Made by a program: the position numbers and the translations under genes. Below the pieces are notes generated by a model that searched no databases, was not told the DNA's origin, and saw only the letters and a list, made by a program, of their open reading frames with translations. A stretch of DNA of 64,000 nucleotides from Ignavibacteria bacterium RIFOXYB12_FULL_35_14 (GTDB taxonomy: Bacteria > Bacteroidota > Ignavibacteria > Ignavibacteriales > Ignavibacteriaceae): positions 1 through 64,000 of the forward strand of contig MHAR01000071.1 of the NCBI GenBank assembly GCA_001803045.1, in the 5' to 3' direction. Of the stretch, positions 54,897 through 64,000 are shown one piece after another (within the stretch, counting starts at the first letter, position 1; each line of letters begins with the position of its first letter).

Positions 54897-56839
54897 GAAA
54901 AGCTTTCTTTGATCTTTTGAATTTCCGCTGATATCTTTTCCCACTCAGCAAGGTATTGCTCAAGTTCAATTCTATTCTTGTTAAGTTCTAAAGTTTTTTC
55001 GTTTGCAAACTTTATGTCCTGATATGTCTCGGCTGAAAATAAAATTCCCTCGAGTTCTTTTTGACTCTTCTCCAACTCCTCTATCTTCATTTCAATTTGT
55101 TTGATTTTCGCCTTCAATTCTTTAGTTGAAGAATAAATTTTCTGCCTCAGCTCAGCTTCCCGTTTCCTCTGTAATTTTTTATTTTCAGAAATGGGATCGT
55201 CAGGACGAGCATCGTTCTCATTAACATCATTTTGATTTATACTTTTCTTATACAGAAAATATTCAATTCCTCCCTCAAAGAAAGAAGCAGTTCTGTTCTT
55301 TATGTCGACTGTCTTATTTACAATCGGTTTAAGAAAATCAATGTCGTGAGAGATAAGAACGATTGATCCCGAAAAATCTATCAAAGCTTTTTGCAGAATT
55401 TCTTTTGAGGTAATATCAAGATGATTTGTGGGTTCATCAAGAATAATAAGATTTGATTTAGTGAGAAGAATTTTAGCGAGAGCAACTCGGCTTTTTTCTC
55501 CACCGGAGAGAACACCGACTTTCTTAAAAACATCATCACCTGTGAAAAGAAATGAACCCAAGAGATTGCGCAAACCTCCAATCGATACCTGATCAGAAAT
55601 GCCCATTAGTGTTTCGAGAATATCTAAACCCGGATTTAATTGATCGGCTACATCCTGTGCATAATGTGCGATTAATGTGTTATGCCCAACAATCCGTTGA
55701 CCGCTGTCAGGAGATAAAAGTCCGGCAATTATTTTGGAGAGAGTTGTTTTACCGGCCCCATTTGGTCCTACAAATGCAATTTTATCTTTACGATTGATTG
55801 TGAAATTGAGCTTATCAAAAATAATTTTTTCACCGAATGATTTGCTGATATCCTTAAGAACAATATTTACTTTGCCGCTTGGCGGTGCTTCGGGAAATCT
55901 TATTCTTATTTCTTTTTTTTCTGATGGAATCTCTAATAGCTCAACTTTTTCCAACTGCTTTATCCGGCTCTGAACCTGTTTTGCTTTTGTCGCTTTGTAC
56001 CTGAACCTCTCGATAAATTTCTCCGTCTCTTTTATTTTTTTCTTTTGCATCTCATATTGATTTTCCAGTAACTCGTTTCTTTCTTCTTTAAAATTTAGAT
56101 AAGCCTCATAGTTTCCTTTAAAGTTGGTAATTTTATTCAGAAAAATTTCCAACGTTCTGTTTGTAACTGAATTGACAAAGTATTTGTCGTGTGAGACAAT
56201 GATCAAAGCGCATTTGGTGCTATTAAGAAAGCTGACGAGCCATTGAAGAGAATCGAGATCTAGGTGATTGGTTGGTTCATCCATCAGAAGAATATCATTT
56301 TGTGAAATGAGAATTTTAGAAAGTGCTATTCTCATCTGCCAGCCCAACGAAAACGTGTCGGTTATCTTTTCAAAATCTTCTTCAAGGAATCCCAACCCCT
56401 TCAATATTTTTTCAACTCTTGATGAGGCGCTGTAGTAGTCTAAATCTTCGAGCAGGTTATGCACGTCACCAAGCTGATAGACTAATTCTTCGCGGTCTTC
56501 ATCATCCAAATCTTGCGAATTCATTTGCGCGAGAATTGATGCTTCCTTTTCTTTCAATAATGTAATGTCGGTTAATGCAGAACTGGCTTCTTCAATTAAC
56601 GATTTACCTTTATGAACAACATTATCCTGAGGAAGATAACCGATTGAAATGCGTTTTTGTTTATAAATTTCTCCCGATTCGGGAAAGATTTCGCCGCTGA
56701 TAATTTTTAATAGAGTTGATTTACCCGAACCATTTGCACCAACCAAACAAATGCGGTCGTTAGAATGAATTTTATAGTTGAAATCTCTAAATAGATGTTT
56801 TCCACCGAACTGAACGGCAATATTTATTAGATCAATCAT
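54893..56839 (-). CDS. ABC-F family ribosome-associated ATPase
   Basis: The 648-residue soluble protein has two ABC domains without membrane segments. The first has Walker A GANGSGKST, a signature read as FSLGWQMRIALSK instead of the usual LSGGW form, and LLMDEPTNHLD. The second has GPNGAGKTT, LSGGEKSRVALAK and ILDEPTNHLD. A charged linker lies between them and a coiled-coil tail lies at the end (about residues 560-645), as in Uup/YdiF. Members act on the ribosomal E site; antibiotic protection cannot be inferred. Confidence 0.93.
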   Translation of the reverse strand: MIDLINIAVQFGGKHLFRDFNYKIHSNDRICLVGANGSGKSTLLKIISGEIFPESGEIYKQKRISIGYLPQDNVVHKGKSLIEEASSALTDITLLKEKEASILAQMNSQDLDDEDREELVYQLGDVHNLLEDLDYYSASSRVEKILKGLGFLEEDFEKITDTFSLGWQMRIALSKILISQNDILLMDEPTNHLDLDSLQWLVSFLNSTKCALIIVSHDKYFVNSVTNRTLEIFLNKITNFKGNYEAYLNFKEERNELLENQYEMQKKKIKETEKFIERFRYKATKAKQVQSRIKQLEKVELLEIPSEKKEIRIRFPEAPPSGKVNIVLKDISKSFGEKIIFDKLNFTINRKDKIAFVGPNGAGKTTLSKIIAGLLSPDSGQRIVGHNTLIAHYAQDVADQLNPGLDILETLMGISDQVSIGGLRNLLGSFLFTGDDVFKKVGVLSGGEKSRVALAKILLTKSNLIILDEPTNHLDITSKEILQKALIDFSGSIVLISHDIDFLKPIVNKTVDIKNRTASFFEGGIEYFLYKKSINQNDVNENDARPDDPISENKKLQRKREAELRQKIYSSTKELKAKIKQIEMKIEELEKSQKELEGILFSAETYQDIKFANEKTLELNKNRIELEQYLAEWEKISAEIQKIKESFS

Positions 56840-56874
56840 TTTTAGCTGGCAGAAAAATGGAGAGAAATGTTAGC

Positions 56875-59115
56875 TCATTTATTTTGCAGCACGGCAACTT
56901 TTGCAGTTGCAACATTATTTCCTTCTTTGTCATAAGCTACAATTATATATATACCGCTGTTAACTGGTTTTCCATCGAGATCTTTTCCATCCCAGTATGC
57001 AACTCTTCCACCTGGAGAAGAAAATTCACTAATGAGCTTACCGCTGATGCTTAAAATTTTTATTTCGGAATCTTTAATTAATCCGTCAATTGTTAAAAGC
57101 TCATTTTTATCTCCCACCAATAAAGGATTTGGAAAAACAAAGAGTTCAGAAAAGCTTTCGAGTGGTTTTACTGATGGAGTCTCAAATGAAGTTAATCCTG
57201 CATCAGTTCCCACATACACTGCTCCTTTATTTTCATCAATAGCAATGCTTCTAATTACATCCGATAGCAGAGGGCTGTTTTTTGAATCGTATGTGGCTAT
57301 CAATCTTGTTCCATCAGAATTTACGAGCAGCAAACCTTGATTGGTTCCTATCCATTTTTGGTTTAGAGGATCAACAGCAATACAATTTATGGTTTGCTGT
57401 CTTAACACAAATACTGAGCTTATTCTAGCTTGAGGAGTACTCGATAAGACAGTGGATGTGTTAGTAATGATATTCACACCTAAACTCGTTCCAATCCACA
57501 AATCTCCTCTGCGATCGGGAACTATGCAATTTACTGTGTTATCATTAAGTCCATTTGTTTTTGTAATATATCCAAAAACATCATCTGTCGCTTCTGAATA
57601 AGTCCCTTTTTCATTGTAATAGAATAGTCCAAGACTTCCCTGATTGGACATCGCATACCATTTTGTATCATATTGATCGATTACAAGATTTTTTACTTCG
57701 CTGAAAGTTAAATGTTGTTCCAAAGGATTTCCAAAAGAATACCAAGCACTATCTGGAGTTAACAAGTACAATGATTTTCTGTCGGCTGCATTTAAGTTTA
57801 GTATCCAAAGGTTGTTTTTTGAATCTTCTGCAAAGCCGGTTATAACTACGAAGTTAAGATCGTCAGCGATTCCAACCATAGGTGTATTTCCAGAATGAAA
57901 TCTTGTGATGACATCGTTTTTTATTTTTGCAAAACCGAATCCCCAATTTCCTGCATAAATTGTATTATCGGAACCACTGAAAACGGAATAGTAATCATTT
58001 TGATAAAGAGTGGGATAACGTGCTACATCGTAAATACTCCATTGAACACCATCATATTTATACAGTCCTTTGCCCGCACCATTTTTTCCGCTCGCAGACC
58101 ATAAATTGCCCTGTCTGTCAGTGGTCATATTTGGAAATTGATTTGCTCCGGGACCATTTGGTATGATAAATTTATAATTGATTCCGTCTTCAATTTTAAT
58201 TACGCCTCTCGAACTTGTAGCGAATAATCCAGCACTTGAGCTGCTGATTTTTCTAATCTCAAATGGGCTTGTAAAAAGTATTGTCAATGAACCTTGGTAG
58301 TACAAACTTACAGTATTTCCATGGGAGATTAACAGAGAATCGTTTGAGACATGAATATCAAAAATATTTACATTGGTGAAGCCTGGTAAAAAATTCTGCC
58401 AAGAAGTTCCGTTGAACATCGATAATCCCTTGTCGGTTGCAGCAATTATTGTATCTCTATATGATCTTACTTTTCGGATTATGTCAGATGGAAGTCCATT
58501 ACTTGTATTGTATACATTCCACGATTCTGGAGCAGATAAATTTGTTGCATCGCTTTTTTGTACAGCAATTCCAAAGTCAGTAGCTGCATAGATTAAATTA
58601 TATTTTGCTGCACTTGATACCCGGATGTTAGAAGAAAGATTTCCGAATTTGTAGTAAGTATCATAAAAAACTAATGATTTTGAATTTATTAGAGATAATC
58701 CAAATTCAGTTGAAATGAAAATAGTATCGCTGGAAACTCTAAGCTCGTTGATCTGTTTGTTTACTCTATCGGAGTTATAGATATCGAGAATGGTTCGAAC
58801 AGAATTATTTGTAGGATCAAAAACATTTAGTGCGCCGGAACTGCTGCCGAACCAAACCTTTCCGTAACCATCGACACACGTAGCGGTAAGTGATGTTGAG
58901 AATAGTCCATCAGTTTTAGTAAGCTTTTGGTGACTATCGATGGAAGTATTATAAAAAAATCCGCCGCCGTCTGTTGCAGCCCAAACTCCATTTTCTAAAG
59001 CTTGAATATAGTTTACCTGCTTCATATCGGTGTGGTTCTTCCACTTGGTTGGCTGTTGGGAATGAAGCTTAATTGAAAAAAATGTTGCGAATAAGAAAAC
59101 CGCGATAATTTTCAT
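56875..59115 (-). CDS. Beta-propeller protein with T9SS sorting domain (PorZ-like layout)
   Basis: The 746-residue protein has a signal peptide (ending KLHSQ) and two runs of regulator-type propeller blades (GVWAATDGGGFFYN, LWIGTSLGVNII, KWIGTNQGLLLV, VYVGTDAGLTSF). It ends with a type IX sorting domain containing VFPNPLLVGDKNE, LSISGKLISEF and SGIYIIVAYDKEG. This is the domain order of PorZ, a surface component of the T9SS attachment complex; orthology is inferred from layout only. Confidence 0.82.
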   Translation of the reverse strand: MKIIAVFLFATFFSIKLHSQQPTKWKNHTDMKQVNYIQALENGVWAATDGGGFFYNTSIDSHQKLTKTDGLFSTSLTATCVDGYGKVWFGSSSGALNVFDPTNNSVRTILDIYNSDRVNKQINELRVSSDTIFISTEFGLSLINSKSLVFYDTYYKFGNLSSNIRVSSAAKYNLIYAATDFGIAVQKSDATNLSAPESWNVYNTSNGLPSDIIRKVRSYRDTIIAATDKGLSMFNGTSWQNFLPGFTNVNIFDIHVSNDSLLISHGNTVSLYYQGSLTILFTSPFEIRKISSSSAGLFATSSRGVIKIEDGINYKFIIPNGPGANQFPNMTTDRQGNLWSASGKNGAGKGLYKYDGVQWSIYDVARYPTLYQNDYYSVFSGSDNTIYAGNWGFGFAKIKNDVITRFHSGNTPMVGIADDLNFVVITGFAEDSKNNLWILNLNAADRKSLYLLTPDSAWYSFGNPLEQHLTFSEVKNLVIDQYDTKWYAMSNQGSLGLFYYNEKGTYSEATDDVFGYITKTNGLNDNTVNCIVPDRRGDLWIGTSLGVNIITNTSTVLSSTPQARISSVFVLRQQTINCIAVDPLNQKWIGTNQGLLLVNSDGTRLIATYDSKNSPLLSDVIRSIAIDENKGAVYVGTDAGLTSFETPSVKPLESFSELFVFPNPLLVGDKNELLTIDGLIKDSEIKILSISGKLISEFSSPGGRVAYWDGKDLDGKPVNSGIYIIVAYDKEGNNVATAKVAVLQNK

Positions 59116-59249
59116 TTTAATTTTAATGATTGTTGTAAATGAAAAGTAGAAAGATCTTATTCGAACCTCGAATTGAAAATTATTTTGTTATTTAAGAACG
59201 GTTTTAATCTAAAAATTTTTATTACAAGCGGAAAGTTCAAAAATTTCGC

Positions 59250-59717
59250 CTAAAGCTTTTGAAACAGATCAGCCATTTCAATAGCGGTTAATGCAGCATC
59301 CCAACCTTTGTTACCGGATTTTGTGCCTGATCTTTCGATTGCCTGCTCAACTGTGTCGGTTGTCAGCACGCCATAAATTACCGGTACGCCATGCTTCAAT
59401 GCCGTTTGAGAAATGCCATTTGACACTGCTGAAGAAATGTATTCGAAATGAGGAGTTGCGCCTCTTATGACAGCACCAAGACAAATTATTGCATCAAATC
59501 TTTTTTGAGTAGCTAACTTATCAGCCGTAACTGAAATCTCAAATGCGCCTGGCACTTTAACGACTGTAATGTTTCGCTCTTCACAATTGTGCCTGCGAAG
59601 ACAATCTAATGCCGCTTCGAGGAGTTTATCTCCAATGAACTCATTAAACCTGCTTTGAACAATTGCAAATTTGTAGTTTGATGCTGAAATTTTTCCTTCG
59701 ATCAAATTCATTTTCAA
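59250..59717 (-). CDS. ribH: 6,7-dimethyl-8-ribityllumazine synthase
   Basis: The 155-residue protein makes the lumazine precursor of riboflavin and usually assembles into 60-mers. [45 protein letters not shown] (catalytic His), [20 protein letters not shown] and [17 protein letters not shown] are typical. It is downstream of the PHP gene by 15 bases and separated from other rib genes. No FMN riboswitch was seen. Confidence 0.96.
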   Translation of the reverse strand: MKMNLIEGKISASNYKFAIVQSRFNEFIGDKLLEAALDCLRRHNCEERNITVVKVPGAFEISVTADKLATQKRFDAIICLGAVIRGATPHFEYISSAVSNGISQTALKHGVPVIYGVLTTDTVEQAIERSGTKSGNKGWDAALTAIEMADLFQKL

Positions 59718-59732
59718 CTCGATTAAAAATGT

Positions 59733-60563
59733 TTAAGCTGAATTTTTAATTAGTCTATTTCTCATTGCTTCCAAGACAGCGTTGCTTGTGTAATATTTTC
59801 CAAGATTAGCTTCATCTTCTCTTTTTCCTCCGTGAAAATCCGATCCACCGGATTCTAGTAGAAAATATTCGTTCACAATTCCTTTGTAAAATTTTACTTG
59901 ATGAGCACTATGTGATGGATGAATTACTTCGATGCCGTCAATACCGTCTTCAATTAATTCTTTAAGCAGAGATTCGGGCATATTACCCGGGTGCGCAATA
60001 AATGATAATCCTCCTGCATCGCTAATAATTTTTACCACACTTTGCGGAGAAATATGAACCTTTTTTTCGTAAGCCGGACAATTGTTGCCGATGTATTTAT
60101 TGAAAGCTTCGTAGTAGTTAAATATTAGACCTTTTTCTAACATCGCCTGAGCAATATGTGGTCTGCCGATAGCTGAACTTTTTGCTTGTTCCAGAATATC
60201 CTCAATAGAAATTGTGAATCCAAGCCCCTTAAGTTTATTAACGATTCTGATAGCTCGTTTGAGTCGTTCTTCACGAAAAAATTTTAAATAACGTTCAAGC
60301 TCTCTGTTGTCCGGATCAATAAAATATCCTAGAATGTGAACCTCTCTATCGCCAATGTCAGAACTAACTTCCAATCCCGGTATAACTTCCACTCCGAAAT
60401 CTTTTCCGACGGAAGCTGCTTCATGAATTGCTGATAAATTATCGTGATCGGTTATGCTTATAATATCAAGAGATGCTTTCTTAACCACCTGAATAAGTTC
60501 GATTGGGCTGTAAAATCCATCTGAATGATTAGTATGTGTATGTAAGTCTATTTTGCAGCCCAT
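59733..60563 (-). CDS. PHP domain phosphoesterase (RNase AM/YciV-like)
   Basis: The 276-residue protein has the PHP metal sites KIDLHTHTNHSDGFYSP, SITDHDNLSAI, PGLEVSS, GRPHIAQAM, FIAHPGN and SGGSDFHGG. Members hydrolyse 3',5'-nucleoside bisphosphates and trim 5' ends of rRNA. It follows the Crp-family gene with a four-base gap. Confidence 0.92.
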   Translation of the reverse strand: MGCKIDLHTHTNHSDGFYSPIELIQVVKKASLDIISITDHDNLSAIHEAASVGKDFGVEVIPGLEVSSDIGDREVHILGYFIDPDNRELERYLKFFREERLKRAIRIVNKLKGLGFTISIEDILEQAKSSAIGRPHIAQAMLEKGLIFNYYEAFNKYIGNNCPAYEKKVHISPQSVVKIISDAGGLSFIAHPGNMPESLLKELIEDGIDGIEVIHPSHSAHQVKFYKGIVNEYFLLESGGSDFHGGKREDEANLGKYYTSNAVLEAMRNRLIKNSA

Positions 60564-60567
60564 AAAG

Positions 60568-61251
60568 TTAATGATAGTGTTCCTTAAATTTTTCGTAATT
60601 AATTATTGTTAACCTCGTTCCTTCTAATTCAATCAAACCTCTCTTTGCAAAAGAATGCAGAGTGCGCGAAATAGTTTCTCGTGATACTCCAGCCATATTT
60701 GCTAAATCATGCTGAAAGGGAAGTCTTTCAATTTCAACCTTTCCTTGTTTTATTTTTCCTATGTCATCAGCAAGTTGAAGAATAACGGAAGCGACTTTAC
60801 CTTCAGCATCCCTTAAAGAAAGGGATTTTATTCTAAGATCGGAAGCACGAAGTCGTCTTGTAAGTTCTTGAAGTAGTGCTACTGATATTTCCGGATGCTC
60901 CTGCAAAAGTTTTAAGAAATCAGTTCGTTGAATTATGAATAATTCAGTCTCTTCAATTGCAATAACCCCGGCAGATCGGCTTAATCCATCAAGAATGGCC
61001 ATTTCGCCAAAGAAATCAGATTCATTTAGAATTGTAAGAATGACCTCTTTGCCATCATCGCTTTCTCTTGAAACCTTAACTTTACCCGAAATTATTACAA
61101 AAAGGGCTGAACCGGTCTCATTTTCATGGAGAACCCAAGAATCCTTTTTGAAGAATTTTCTACTCCCAAGAAGAGAGATTTGCCGTAACCGGTCAGCATC
61201 CAATTCTGAAAAAATTGGAATAGATTTTAGAAATTCGCCGTTATCTGCCAT
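60568..61251 (-). CDS. Crp/Fnr family transcriptional regulator
   Basis: The 227-residue protein has a cyclic-nucleotide-binding-type barrel (GSALFVIISGKVKVSRESDDGKEVILTILNESDFFGEMAILDG), a dimer helix, and a C-terminal HTH with DLANMAGVSRETISRTLHSFAKRGLIEL. It keeps the G-E-(M/L)-A-x-x-D type pocket segment. Iron-sulfur cysteines are absent. It is the first gene of a crp-PHP-ribH unit. Confidence 0.92.
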   Translation of the reverse strand: MADNGEFLKSIPIFSELDADRLRQISLLGSRKFFKKDSWVLHENETGSALFVIISGKVKVSRESDDGKEVILTILNESDFFGEMAILDGLSRSAGVIAIEETELFIIQRTDFLKLLQEHPEISVALLQELTRRLRASDLRIKSLSLRDAEGKVASVILQLADDIGKIKQGKVEIERLPFQHDLANMAGVSRETISRTLHSFAKRGLIELEGTRLTIINYEKFKEHYH

Positions 61252-61449
61252 TTTGATCCTTTAAGATTTACCCTTCAAATAATATAAATTTGAGTGTGAT
61301 TAAAGACAAATAAAAGAAACAACGAAAGATAGCATTTTTTTTGTTATTGAGGGAATTTCAATATAAAGTTTGCTGTAAAATTTCATTTATAATTGCCAAT
61401 TGAGTATTTTTTCATTCTAAATTTTTAATAAAACGGAGAATTTTTTGTT

Positions 61450-63537
61450 ATGGGAATGATGGCAAAGATGAGAGGATTAGCTCCTGCCTTCATCATTACC
61501 GTGGGTGCATTATTCGTCTTGTTCATGGTAATTTCCGATTCAAATGTTTTGGAAGCACTGGGCGGAAGAACAAACAATGTGGGTTCGGTAAATGGTGAAG
61601 ATATTTCTTATCAAGAATTTGTTAATGCTGTGGATCAACAAAGAGAAAACCAAAAAAAGCAAACGGGCAAGGAAGTTGACGAACAGGACATGGAGCAATT
61701 GCGTGATCAAGTTTGGGATGCATTGGTAACTCAAAAGCTTCTTGCAGAGCAAATTGACAAGTTTGGAATAACTGTCCCTGACGAAGAAATAAAGGAAATT
61801 ATTTTAGGAGAGAACCCACCCGAATTCCTTAAACAAAATTTTATTGATTCAACGGGAAATTTTAACCGTCAGGTTTATGAACAGGCTCTTTTTGATCCCA
61901 GGAATAAGGAAGCCTTACTTCAAGCTGAAGAGTTTGTAAGACAAAATCGTTTGAATGAGAAATTACAAAGCTTAGTTCTCGCTTCTGTAGTAGTTAGTGA
62001 AGCAGACATTAAAAATAAATTCAACGAACAAAATTTAAAGTTAAAAGTACAATATGCTTTGGTTGATCTTTCGTTATATCCTGATTCAATAATTAAATTC
62101 AATGATAATGATCTAAGAAAATATTACAATGAAAATCTAGACAAATATAAAAATCAAGCACAAAGAAAACTGCAATACGTTTTATTCTCAAACCAGCCGT
62201 CTGCTGATGATTCTGCAACAATTAAACGGAATTTGGAAATTGTAGCAGATAAGTTTAAAAAAGATACTGCAAGCTTTAAATCTTATGTTGAGATTTATTC
62301 AACTGTTCCATACTCAAAAGACACGATGGCGCTAAATGCTTTTACCCCCGAAGTAACTGATTTATTTTCTAAGACAGCTCCTGGTAATGTTATAGGTCCA
62401 GTTGCAACGCCTGAAGGATATGTTATTTATAAACTTGCCGCAATAGTTCCATCAAACGAAACATTAGCTAAAGCATCTCATATTTTAATAAATAATATGG
62501 GAAGCGATGAGAAAAATCTTGAAGAAGCAAATAAAGTTTATGCTCAGCTAATAGCCGGCACAAACTTTGAAAAAATTGCAAGGGAGAAATCTGGCGATCC
62601 GGGAAGTGGAAGCAAAGGCGGGGATCTTGGCTGGTTTGGTAAAGGAGCCATGGTTCCGGAATTTGAAAAAGCAGTTTTTAGAGGAGTTGTTGGAGTTGTA
62701 CAAAGGCCGGTCAAGACAAATTTCGGTTACCACATAATAAAAGTCACTGCAAAATCAAACAGCAAATACGTTATAGAAAAAATTGTAAATCCAGTTCAAA
62801 CCTCTGCATCTACAATTGACGCAAATTATAATTCTGCTCAGGATTTTACTTATGTTTCAGAGAAAAATGGCCTCGAAAAAGAAGCTAAACTTATGAATTA
62901 TAAAGTGCATGAAACCTCACCGTTTGTTAAAGAGACTTATTCCATTCCGGGAATTGGTGTGAACAAAAGATTAGTTGATTTTGCTTTTGAGAACGGGTTG
63001 AATAAAGTCAGCGAGGTTTATAAAGTTACTAACGGTTATGTCGTTTGCAGAATTTCTGAGGTAATTAATGAAGGCGCAAAACCATTTGAGGAAGTTAAGA
63101 GTTTAATTCAACCATTGGTAATTCGCGAAAAGAAATATGTATTGGCTAAGGATTATGCTGCAAAATTAAAAATTCAAGTTGGCAATGATTTATTCAAAGC
63201 AAAGACTTTAAATCAAAAACTAATTGTTGATACAACGGGTCAGTTCAGCCCTAACGGCTCAATTCCTAACATCGGAAGAGATCATGCTTTCATTGATGCC
63301 GCAGTAAAGATCGAATTAAACAAAGTTTCAAACCCGGTTAAAGGATTTAGGGGGCAATTCCTTTTAAAAGTAACTGAAAGATCTTCATTCGATTCTGCCG
63401 CATATTCAATTCAAAGAAATTTGTTAAGAGATCAGCTTTTCCAGGAAAAGAGAAGCATGTATGTTAATCAATGGTTGGAAAAACTTAAAAAAGATGCAGA
63501 CATAGAAGATAAGCGTTACGTCTTTTTTGGTCGCTAA
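61450..63537 (+). CDS. PpiD/SurA-like periplasmic peptidylprolyl isomerase
   Basis: The 695-residue protein has an N-terminal anchor helix (residues 13-29), then a SurA_N-type chaperone region (GSVNGEDISYQEFVNAVDQQREN). A parvulin domain near residues 340-435 contains ASHILI, REKSGDPGSGSKGGDLGWFGKGAMVPEFE and FGYHIIKV. It helps fold exported and outer-membrane proteins, many of which are encoded nearby. A second parvulin-like segment may precede the main one (KDTMALNAFTPEVTDLF). Confidence 0.9.
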   Translation: MGMMAKMRGLAPAFIITVGALFVLFMVISDSNVLEALGGRTNNVGSVNGEDISYQEFVNAVDQQRENQKKQTGKEVDEQDMEQLRDQVWDALVTQKLLAEQIDKFGITVPDEEIKEIILGENPPEFLKQNFIDSTGNFNRQVYEQALFDPRNKEALLQAEEFVRQNRLNEKLQSLVLASVVVSEADIKNKFNEQNLKLKVQYALVDLSLYPDSIIKFNDNDLRKYYNENLDKYKNQAQRKLQYVLFSNQPSADDSATIKRNLEIVADKFKKDTASFKSYVEIYSTVPYSKDTMALNAFTPEVTDLFSKTAPGNVIGPVATPEGYVIYKLAAIVPSNETLAKASHILINNMGSDEKNLEEANKVYAQLIAGTNFEKIAREKSGDPGSGSKGGDLGWFGKGAMVPEFEKAVFRGVVGVVQRPVKTNFGYHIIKVTAKSNSKYVIEKIVNPVQTSASTIDANYNSAQDFTYVSEKNGLEKEAKLMNYKVHETSPFVKETYSIPGIGVNKRLVDFAFENGLNKVSEVYKVTNGYVVCRISEVINEGAKPFEEVKSLIQPLVIREKKYVLAKDYAAKLKIQVGNDLFKAKTLNQKLIVDTTGQFSPNGSIPNIGRDHAFIDAAVKIELNKVSNPVKGFRGQFLLKVTERSSFDSAAYSIQRNLLRDQLFQEKRSMYVNQWLEKLKKDADIEDKRYVFFGR

Positions 63538-63560
63538 TTTTTACACTTCATTTTTGATCA

Positions 63561-63597
63561 CCCCATTCATATTGTAAATAGATGATGGGTTTTTTTA
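63561..63597 (+). terminator. Intrinsic terminator after the isomerase gene
   Basis: CCCATTCAT pairs with ATGATGGG (one bulged T), followed by a run of seven T. It lies 24 bases after the stop. Confidence 0.8.
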
Positions 63598-63653
63598 TTT
63601 TTGTAAGGTAATTCAATTGATTTTTTAATAAGGTAAGCTTTAGCATCCTTCAA

Positions 63654-64000
63654 ATGAAAACAAAAATAGCAGCGATTGCAATTATAATTATTAGTACGAA
63701 TGCATTTGCACAATTCAACAAGACTTTTGGAGTAAGTGTTAATGCTGTTTACAATACAAGTGCAAGCATTTACTTATCTCCAAATTCATCGGATGTCATC
63801 TTAAGAAATAATTCTTTCCTCATAGAAAATATTTTTGATCCTTCTGTTGATTTTAGGCATAAGCTATCAGAGTCCATCATTTTAGGACTTAACGTTGAAT
63901 ATATGACAACCACTTCAATAGGACCAAATCTTACCGTGTTTCTTGGCAGCAGCACAGTTACAATTGATGTTGAGGATGGTTTTCAACTCATTCCATTGGA
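63654..64000 (+). CDS. Secreted, probable outer-membrane protein (partial, runs off the window)
   Basis: An ATG at 63654 opens a frame that stays open to the window end (115 codons). The signal peptide is MKTKIAAIAIIIISTNAFAQ, followed by FNKTFGVSVNAVYNTSASIYLS and later ILGLNVEYMTTTSIGPNLTVFL. The alternating pattern suggests an outer-membrane beta-barrel. The C-terminus is outside the window. Confidence 0.65.
   Translation, partial: MKTKIAAIAIIIISTNAFAQFNKTFGVSVNAVYNTSASIYLSPNSSDVILRNNSFLIENIFDPSVDFRHKLSESIILGLNVEYMTTTSIGPNLTVFLGSSTVTIDVEDGFQLIPL

Noticed and set aside
59100-59250. Possible FMN riboswitch for ribH
   Set aside because: ribH is on the minus strand with its start at 59717, 15 bases from the PHP gene. 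This region is downstream, and no conserved riboswitch core was seen.

Overview
The window looks like chromosomal DNA of an AT-rich Gram-negative member of the Ignavibacteria/Chlorobi side of the Bacteroidota. This is an inference from content, not a database match. Supporting signs are: C-terminal type IX secretion sorting domains (NYPNPFN type) on a subtilase and a propeller protein; outer-membrane barrels and a TonB receptor; frequent TTG starts with weak Shine-Dalgarno sequences; a TAnnTTTG-type promoter element; and many short palindromic intergenic repeats. No rRNA, tRNA or CRISPR array was recognised.

Layout. 0-6.7 kb: a short regulator-type propeller protein, a type IIG/ISP-like restriction-methylation enzyme lacking its C-terminal region, two small thioredoxin-fold proteins beside a Crp/Fnr regulator, mazG and a RidA-family gene. 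6.7-13.6 kb: a complete tryptophan operon trpEGDCFBA on the minus strand, preceded by a leader peptide with three consecutive Trp codons and an intrinsic terminator, i.e. a classical transcription attenuator. 13.6-17.6 kb: an outer-membrane protein gene broken by an in-frame stop, a secreted protein, a LytR_C protein, rsfS and argS.

17.6-21.8 kb is an accessory island between the convergent genes argS and comF. It holds a Fic toxin with a tiny overlapping antitoxin gene carrying the SxxxEG inhibitory motif. It also holds an HtrA-like protease fused to TPR repeats, followed by two membrane proteins of unknown function. A degraded second copy of the argS-end/comF-end junction lies inside the island, and a third argS-like tail lies at its right border, so the site has been used repeatedly for insertion. 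This is the most promising place for an undescribed system.

21.8-41.2 kb is mostly housekeeping: comF, a VWA membrane protein, phzF-like, surE, pgeF, an EamA transporter, folB-folK, a deoxynucleoside kinase, a GT9 glycosyltransferase, a FecA-like TonB receptor, lepA-lepB, a T9SS-exported subtilase, an O-methyltransferase, MarR and YigZ. 41.2-64 kb holds uvrA, a polytopic 4Fe-4S protein with a DUF362 partner, an AhpD-like protein with an amidohydrolase, rdgB, a lipoprotein, menG/ubiE, a PAP2 protein, rsmA, a ROK kinase that seems to start at CTG, an ABC-F ATPase, a T9SS-sorted propeller protein, crp-PHP-ribH, a PpiD/SurA-like isomerase, and the start of an outer-membrane protein running off the right edge. 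Intergenic spaces carry several palindromic repeat families, including two copies of a roughly 190-bp nested palindrome at 44.3 and 49.2 kb.
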